Part shown: one piece after another, positions 38,435 to 43,979 of the stretch
How positions within the stretch are numbered: position 1 is the first letter of the stretch
Layout: the number at the start of each line of letters is the position of its first letter
Assembly (NCBI RefSeq): GCF_020252405.1
Contig: NZ_JADCDA010000034.1
Span: 1-43,979, forward strand
DNA: 43,979 nt
Source of the DNA: Aestuariivirga sp.
Lineage (GTDB): Bacteria; Pseudomonadota; Alphaproteobacteria; Rhizobiales; Aestuariivirgaceae
Direction: 5' to 3'
The notes under the pieces: generated by a model
Told to the model about the DNA's origin: nothing
The model's database searches: none
Seen by the model: the letters and a program-made list of their open reading frames with translations, nothing else
Made by a program: the position numbers and the translations under genes

Positions 38435-39580
38435 ATGCGTGATGACAGCGTCGAGATGAGCGGTGAGGCCGAGGCCGCCGTGGAACAGCACGGGGAGGCC
38501 GCCCCTCAGGAGGAGGCTCACCATCACATCGAGATTCGCGACAAGCCCGATGGCGAGTCAGACCCTCTCGGAGAGGCCGGCTGGTATCTTGAGCATGAGC
38601 GCCTGATGCGCGGCCTGTCGCTGGAGGACGCGGCCGAGGGCTGCGGCATTCACCCCTATCACATCGAAGCCATCGAATATGGCGACATGACCTGCCTGCC
38701 GGAGCGCGGCGAGGCCCTGGAGATGATCGGCGCCTATACGGCGTATCTGGGCTTTGACCCGGAGCCGCTGGTGCAGCATTTCGCGCAGTTCATGCCGGTG
38801 CCGGAATTCACTGCGGACGTGCGCCATCCAGCCAATCCTGGCCCGCTGTCCTCCGCCAGGATACTGTCCTTCGCCAGCTTCGCAAAGCTGCCCAGGATGA
38901 AGTTGCGCCGCATTCCCGGCGGTGCGGGCGGCCTCGTCGCCGGCCTCGCGGGCGCCGTGCTGCTGTTCGGTGCGGTGAGCTATATGCTGATGCCGCATGC
39001 CGGCAAGGCCCCGGACAAGGTGGCGGACATGTCGGGCGTCGATTACCCAGCCCTGCCGCCGCCCCCGGGCGCCGATCTGATGCCGACCGCCTCGACCGGG
39101 TCCGGCACGGCGGATGTTTCGGTGGGTGACGAGCCCATGCCCGCTGAGGAAACCCAGACCGCGGCGGCACAGCCGGAGGGCCGGAACGATCTCGACGGCA
39201 CCGGCCTCGATGGCATCACGGCGCTGATCCAGAAGAATGTGCCCCAGACCACCGCCTCGACCTCGCCCGCGCCCGGCGCCGCACCCAAGGCTGCCGGCAC
39301 GCAACAATTCGGCGAAGCCAATGCCGGCAGCCGCCTGACGCTGAAGGCCAAGGCCCCCGTCTGGGTCCGCATCGAGGATGCCAATGGCAACGTGGTGATG
39401 ACCCAGATGCTGATGAAGGGCGACACCTATCGCGTGCCGAACCGTGACGGGCTCGTCGTCATCGCGCGCGATGGCGGGCTGCTCGACTACATCATCGACG
39501 GCAAGGAAAAGGGCATTCTCGGCACGCCTGGCGAAATCCTTGTCGGCCGCTCGCTTGACCTGAAGTCCTTCGAAAGCTGA
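38435..39580 (+). CDS. RodZ-like helix-turn-helix membrane protein (DUF4115)
   Basis: 381 residues from MRDDSVEMSGEAEAAVEQHG at 38435. An acidic N-terminal stretch precedes an HTH_25-type domain (about 47-105: LEHERLMRGLSLEDAAEGCG, then IHPYHIEAIEYGDM). A single membrane helix lies at about 168-190 (GGLVAGLAGAVLLFGAVSYM). A Pro/Ala/Thr-rich linker follows, and the C-terminal DUF4115 domain is at about 290-375 (LTLKAKAPVWVRIEDANGNV). This is the RodZ layout: RodZ ties MreB to the envelope and sets rod shape. The frame upstream of 38435 overlaps ptsP and is unlikely to be coding. No mre genes are near. Confidence 0.85.
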   Translation: MRDDSVEMSGEAEAAVEQHGEAAPQEEAHHHIEIRDKPDGESDPLGEAGWYLEHERLMRGLSLEDAAEGCGIHPYHIEAIEYGDMTCLPERGEALEMIGAYTAYLGFDPEPLVQHFAQFMPVPEFTADVRHPANPGPLSSARILSFASFAKLPRMKLRRIPGGAGGLVAGLAGAVLLFGAVSYMLMPHAGKAPDKVADMSGVDYPALPPPPGADLMPTASTGSGTADVSVGDEPMPAEETQTAAAQPEGRNDLDGTGLDGITALIQKNVPQTTASTSPAPGAAPKAAGTQQFGEANAGSRLTLKAKAPVWVRIEDANGNVVMTQMLMKGDTYRVPNRDGLVVIARDGGLLDYIIDGKEKGILGTPGEILVGRSLDLKSFES

Positions 39581-39661
39581 TCCCGCCTCCTTGCGCGCCG
39601 CCGTCCGGCGCATTTTCGCTGCCGGGCACCGAGCGGTTGCCGCGCAAGCAGCGCTTCGGCC

Positions 39662-39830
39662 CGAGCATGATCCGCAAAAGTGGAACCGCTTTTGCGATAA
39701 GATCATGCTCAGGCTTTTGATCTGGAGCATGTTCCGGTCAGCCGAAAACCGGTTGACCGTCGAAGATGCGACCAAACAAATAGATGGAGCAGGTTTCGAT
39801 TCCACTGAACCGGAACCTGATCTAGAAGCC
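39662..39830. repeat. Composite palindromic repeat upstream of prfA
   Basis: Three parts in order: a GCATGATC unit (GAGCATGATCCGC to GATCATGCTC, 39662-39711), a link CAGGCTTTTGATCTGGAGC, and a GCATGTTCC unit that runs into the hairpin element with ACCGGTTGACCGTCGAA and GGAGCAGGTTTCGATTCC. The last part matches 12732-12832. It ends 5 bp before the prfA start. Confidence 0.92.
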
Positions 39831-39834
39831 GCCC

Positions 39835-40903
<1,069 letters not shown>

Positions 40904-40914
<11 letters not shown>

Positions 40915-41755
40915 CCGGCTGGCGGCACTGCTTGCCGCCGCCACCGCGCGTCTGACGGCGGCGGGCTCGGGCACCCCCACGCTCGACGCCCGCCTGCTGC
41001 TGCAGGCTGCCGCCGGTCTCACCCGCGAAGACCTCATCCTCGGCCCAGACCGCGCGCTGACGGAAGAAAAACTCGCCCGTTTCGACAGCTTCATCGCGCG
41101 GCGCGAGCGGCATGAGCCCGTCTCCCGCATCCTCGGCGAGCGCGAATTCTATGGCCGCGTCTTCCGGGTGACGCCCGATACGCTGGACCCGCGGCCCGAC
41201 ACCGAGACCCTCATCGAGGCGGCGCTGCCCCTTCTGCCGAAGTCCGGACGCCTGCTCGATCTCGGCGCCGGCACGGGGGCCATCGCCATCACGCTGCTGG
41301 CCGAGCGGCCCGATGCGACCGGCATCGCGACCGATCTCTCGGCCGCCGCGCTCGCCGTTGCGCGGGAGAATGCCGCGCGCCTCGGCGTGGCCTGCCGGCT
41401 GACCTTCGCGGAGGGCAGCTGGTTCGCGCCGGTCTCCGGCAGCTTCGACATCATCCTGTCGAATCCCCCCTATATTCCAGATCGGGACATTGCGTGCCTG
41501 AGCCCGGACGTGCGCAACCATGACCCGGACCTTGCACTTTCAGGAGGAGCCGACGGCCTCGGCCCCTACCGCATCATCGCAACCGGTGCGGCTGCCCATC
41601 TGGCGGCGGCGGGGCATGTGCTGGTCGAGATCGGGGCGGGGCAGGCGGAAGACGTCGAGGCGATTTTCGCCCAGTCGGGCTTCCGGTCGGTCGGCCGACG
41701 CCGCGACCTGGGCGGCCACACGCGCTGCCTCGTCTTTGTGTGCAGCCAAAAATAG
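40904..41755 (+). CDS. prmC: Release factor glutamine methyltransferase PrmC
   Basis: 283 residues. It methylates the glutamine of the GGQ motif in release factors. The N-terminal helical domain is at about 1-85 ([20 protein letters not shown]), followed by the Rossmann methyltransferase domain with [15 protein letters not shown] (about 112-126). The substrate-binding motif NPPY is at 187-190 (LSNPPYIPD), and DGLGPYR follows. It overlaps prfA and is the second gene of the pair. The DUF4167 gene follows after a 309-bp leader. Confidence 0.97.
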
Positions 41756-42064
41756 CGTTTGGAAATGAAGGGTCTGTGGGCTAAACAGGAACCGGAAACG
41801 CTTTCTGCCCTTTGATTGGTGCCAGGAACGACGTTGGGGCATTGGCGCCGGGATGGCGCAGAGGCCGCAATTGAAATCAGCACAGGCGGGGACATGGCAC
41901 GCGCCCTCCGGGACTCGCGCCTTTGGCGGAAGCCTCCTCAAACCAACGGGTTAAGCTTGAAGACGCTCGCTTTCTGAGCACATGTGACAACGGATTGCCG
42001 CGGAACCCGAGCGTTCCGTGGGGCAATGCCTGCAACCTAAGATCAGACTCAGTCTGAAGATGGA
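41756..42064. promoter_or_regulatory. Long hairpin-rich leader/promoter region of the DUF4167 gene
   Basis: About 310 bases without a gene. Two hairpins lie near the 3' end: a large stem pairing ATTGCC and GCGGAAC with GTTCCGT and GGCAAT (41994-42027, small bulge), then TCAGACTCAGTCTGA (42043-42057), a perfect 7-bp palindrome only 7 bp before the start. This suggests regulation of the mRNA leader, or protein binding. No known riboswitch is recognised. Confidence 0.5.
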
Positions 42065-42070
42065 ATGTTG

Positions 42071-42922
42071 ATGAGACCGACTCACAAGAACCGCAACCGC
42101 AACCGTCATCGCAACGGGGGAGGCGGAGGCGGGGGCGGCGGGGGTAACCCGCTGAGCCGCGTCTATGAGAGCAACGGTCCGGACGTGAAGGTCCGCGGCA
42201 CCGCTCAGACGGTGGCCGATAAATATCTGCAGCTCGGCCGCGATGCGCAGTCCTCGGGCGACATCGTGATGGCGGAAAGCTATTTCCAGCATGCCGAGCA
42301 CTATCTGCGCATCGTCTTCGCGGCACAGGCCTATAACCAGCAGAATCAGCCGCAGTCCCGCCGCTCCGACGATGATTTCGACGACGAGGACCTTGAGGAT
42401 CATGGCGAGGCGCAGGTGGAACAGCGCGGCCAGCAGGGGCAGGGTTCCGAGCCGGAAGGGCTGGGCGACCAGCCCTCGATCGACGGTCAGGAGCGCGCGC
42501 CGCAGCAGAACCAGCCCTTCCGCCAGAACCGCGACCGTGACTTCAACCGGGACCGCGACTTCAACCGGGACCGGGACCAGAACCGCGACCATCAGGGCCA
42601 GAACCGTGACCGTTTCCGTCCGCGCTGGCAGGACCGCAACGAGCGCCGCAACAACGACCAGCCGGGCCAGGGCGGCGAACCCCGCCAGCAGAACCAGCAG
42701 CCACGCCCGCAGGATGGCCCGCCGCGCGGCGAAGCTGCCGCGCCGCCGCCTGCCGCCGCCCCGGACGATGCCGATCGCTGGGAGGCGCCATCCTTCCTGC
42801 GCCGTCCGGCCCCTGCGCCGGTCCCTGTCCAGGCCGCTGCCGAAGAGGTTGCCGCACCGCCGGTGAAGCGCCGCCGCACCCGCAAGGAAACCGCCACCGA
42901 GAGTTCGGAGGCTTCCGACTGA
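42071..42922 (+). CDS. DUF4167-domain protein, low complexity
   Basis: 283 residues from MRPTHKNRNRNRHR at 42071; an ATG two codons earlier (42065) is possible. The N-terminal DUF4167 domain (about 1-85) has a basic, Gly-rich start, then NPLSRVYESNGPDVKVRGTA and DAQSSGDIVMAESYFQHAEH. The rest is disordered: acidic, then Gln/Asn/Arg-Asp-rich with NRDRDF repeats (about 155-175), ending in a basic KRRRTRK. The domain is confined to alphaproteobacteria and is regularly found after prmC. The basic start and RD-repeats look like RNA binding, which is an inference. No function is established. Confidence 0.85.
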   Translation: MRPTHKNRNRNRHRNGGGGGGGGGGNPLSRVYESNGPDVKVRGTAQTVADKYLQLGRDAQSSGDIVMAESYFQHAEHYLRIVFAAQAYNQQNQPQSRRSDDDFDDEDLEDHGEAQVEQRGQQGQGSEPEGLGDQPSIDGQERAPQQNQPFRQNRDRDFNRDRDFNRDRDQNRDHQGQNRDRFRPRWQDRNERRNNDQPGQGGEPRQQNQQPRPQDGPPRGEAAAPPPAAAPDDADRWEAPSFLRRPAPAPVPVQAAAEEVAAPPVKRRRTRKETATESSEASD

Positions 42923-42929
42923 GGCGTTT

Positions 42930-43718
42930 TCAGCCGCCTGGCCGGTAGGCCAGCCAATAGGCGAGGGCAACGCCCCCGGCCCCGCCCACGATATTGCCGA
43001 GCGTGACCGGCACGAGATTGCCGAGGAAGCCCGCCAGCGTGACATTGCCGCCCAGCGCCCAGCCGAGCGGGATGAAATACATGTTGGCGATCGAGTGCTC
43101 ATAGCCCAGCAGCACGAAGGCCGAGATCGGGAAGACGATGCCGAGGATCTTGCCGTCCACCCCGCGCGCCGCGAAGCTCACCCACACGGCGAGGCAGACC
43201 AGCATGTTGCACAGGATGCCGCGGGTGAAGGCCTGCATGGGGCCGAGCGCCACCTTGGCCTCCGCAATGGCGCGCGCCGTGTCGCCCTTGGGGCCGTCAA
43301 GCAGGCCCGAAAGAACCATCAGCGCCACCACGGCGAGCGCCCCGAGCAGGTTGCCGGCGAAGGCAAAGGCCCAATTGCGCAGGAGTGCCGAAGTGCTGAT
43401 CCGGCCATCGACCCGCGCCATGACGATGAGCGTGTTGCCGGTGAAGAGCTCGGCCCCCGCAACGACGACGAGGATGAGCCCGGTCGCGAAGGCGATGCCG
43501 CCGAGGAGACGCGCCGGGCCGAAGCCCGGGGTGGTTCCCGCCAGCACCGCCGTGAAGGCCGCCGCCCCCAGTGCGATGAAGGCCCCCGCCAGCACCGAGA
43601 GGGTGAGCAGCGGAATGGCCGGGAGGTTCGCCTTCCTGACACCCGCCTCTTCGATGCGAAGCGCCACTTCGGCAGGCTTGTAGGCGTCGATGCCCGTGGG
43701 ATCGAGTTTCTGGTCCAT
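42930..43718 (-). CDS. Formate/nitrite transporter family channel (FocA/NirC)
   Basis: 262 residues from MDQKLDPTGIDAYKPAEVAL at 43718, the normal start of the family; the frame extends upstream without conserved sequence. Six membrane helices of the FNT fold are seen. Diagnostic segments are AGAELFTGNTLIV (about 90-102), RGILCNMLVCLAVWVSFAA (about 168-186) and FVLLGYEHSIANMYFIP, which includes the central pore histidine. It would pass formate, nitrite or a similar small anion across the inner membrane. No formate or nitrite enzyme gene is in the window, so the substrate stays open. It converges with the DUF4167 gene, the stops 7 bp apart. Confidence 0.93.
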   Translation of the reverse strand: MDQKLDPTGIDAYKPAEVALRIEEAGVRKANLPAIPLLTLSVLAGAFIALGAAAFTAVLAGTTPGFGPARLLGGIAFATGLILVVVAGAELFTGNTLIVMARVDGRISTSALLRNWAFAFAGNLLGALAVVALMVLSGLLDGPKGDTARAIAEAKVALGPMQAFTRGILCNMLVCLAVWVSFAARGVDGKILGIVFPISAFVLLGYEHSIANMYFIPLGWALGGNVTLAGFLGNLVPVTLGNIVGGAGGVALAYWLAYRPGG

Positions 43719-43814
43719 GCCCGCTATAGGCCGCATGGCGGATACGCGCGCCTTGATGCAGCGCAAGGTTTGCCGCACGGCGGGGGTCTAGAGCGGCGGG
43801 CGGTCATGCAGAAT

Positions 43815-43979
43815 CGGGGTCTTTTCCCTCCCCCTTGTGGGGAGGCGAATCGCATATGGCGGCGGCGTGTCTTGTGCCATGTCAATTTTCCCTTCTCCCG
43901 TCGCGGTACGCGATGGGAGAAGGTGGCCGGCAGGCCGGATGAGGGCGTCTTTCCGCATCGGAATCTGTGGAGAAAGGCC
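43815..43979. repeat. Terminal intergenic repeat, right copy (inverted relative to left end)
   Basis: Read on the minus strand, bases 43979 to about 43833 match bases 1 to about 147 of the window nearly identically. The right copy lacks the extra ~40 bases of the left copy. It ends the window, so its far boundary is unseen. Confidence 0.9.

Overview
The window is about 44 kb of GC-rich DNA from an alphaproteobacterium. Gene content and order point to the Hyphomicrobiales (Rhizobiales) or a close relative: a BacA/SbmA peptide transporter, a groESL operon with a CIRCE operator, ubiG divergent from lysC followed by ptsP, prfA-prmC followed by a DUF4167 gene, and many copies of the alphaproteobacterial palindromic intergenic repeats built on GCATGATC and GCATGTTCC. 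Genus cannot be fixed from sequence reading alone. Both ends of the window stop in the same roughly 150-bp repeat in inverted orientation, so the window may be a whole contig broken at repeats.

Layout. (1) 1-6.1 kb: repeat, glycogen genes glgB and glgP, an EamA transporter and tRNA-Phe(GAA). (2) 6.2-12.6 kb is an accessory stretch. It starts at a decayed IS256-type transposase and ends at a frameshifted cupin pseudogene. Between them lie two regulator/enzyme modules: a TetR repressor divergent from an alpha/beta hydrolase plus NmrA-type reductase, and a second TetR divergent from a Tat-exported metallo-beta-lactamase-fold hydrolase plus SDR dehydrogenase. Each module has an operator-like palindrome between its divergent genes. 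(3) 12.8-19.6 kb: bacA, a MipA/OmpV porin-like protein, a DUF2092 exported protein with a small partner, and lon with a clear terminator. (4) 19.8-26.1 kb: an EamA transporter, a class I glutamine amidotransferase, a candidate small RNA, a DNA exonuclease and ATP-dependent DNA ligase pair, an acetamidase/formamidase, and an AerR/PpaA-like cobalamin-binding protein.

(5) 26.2-29.1 kb is the most distinctive part: a C5-cytosine methyltransferase, a GIY-YIG nuclease and a Vsr mismatch endonuclease, packed as one operon and visibly less GC-rich than its surroundings. It sits downstream of groEL between two direct copies of the groEL tail plus terminator, spaced exactly 2,800 bp apart. This looks like a restriction-modification island that inserted at the groEL 3' end, or arrived by recombination there. 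(6) 29.1-31.3 kb: groES-groEL with heat-shock promoter and CIRCE. (7) 31.3-43.7 kb: xylB, an orphan membrane protein, ubiG, lysC, ptsP, a RodZ-like HTH membrane protein, prfA, prmC, a DUF4167 protein with a hairpin-rich leader, and a formate/nitrite-type channel, then the terminal repeat.

The core genes look intact. The pseudogenes and repeats cluster at the edges of the accessory blocks.
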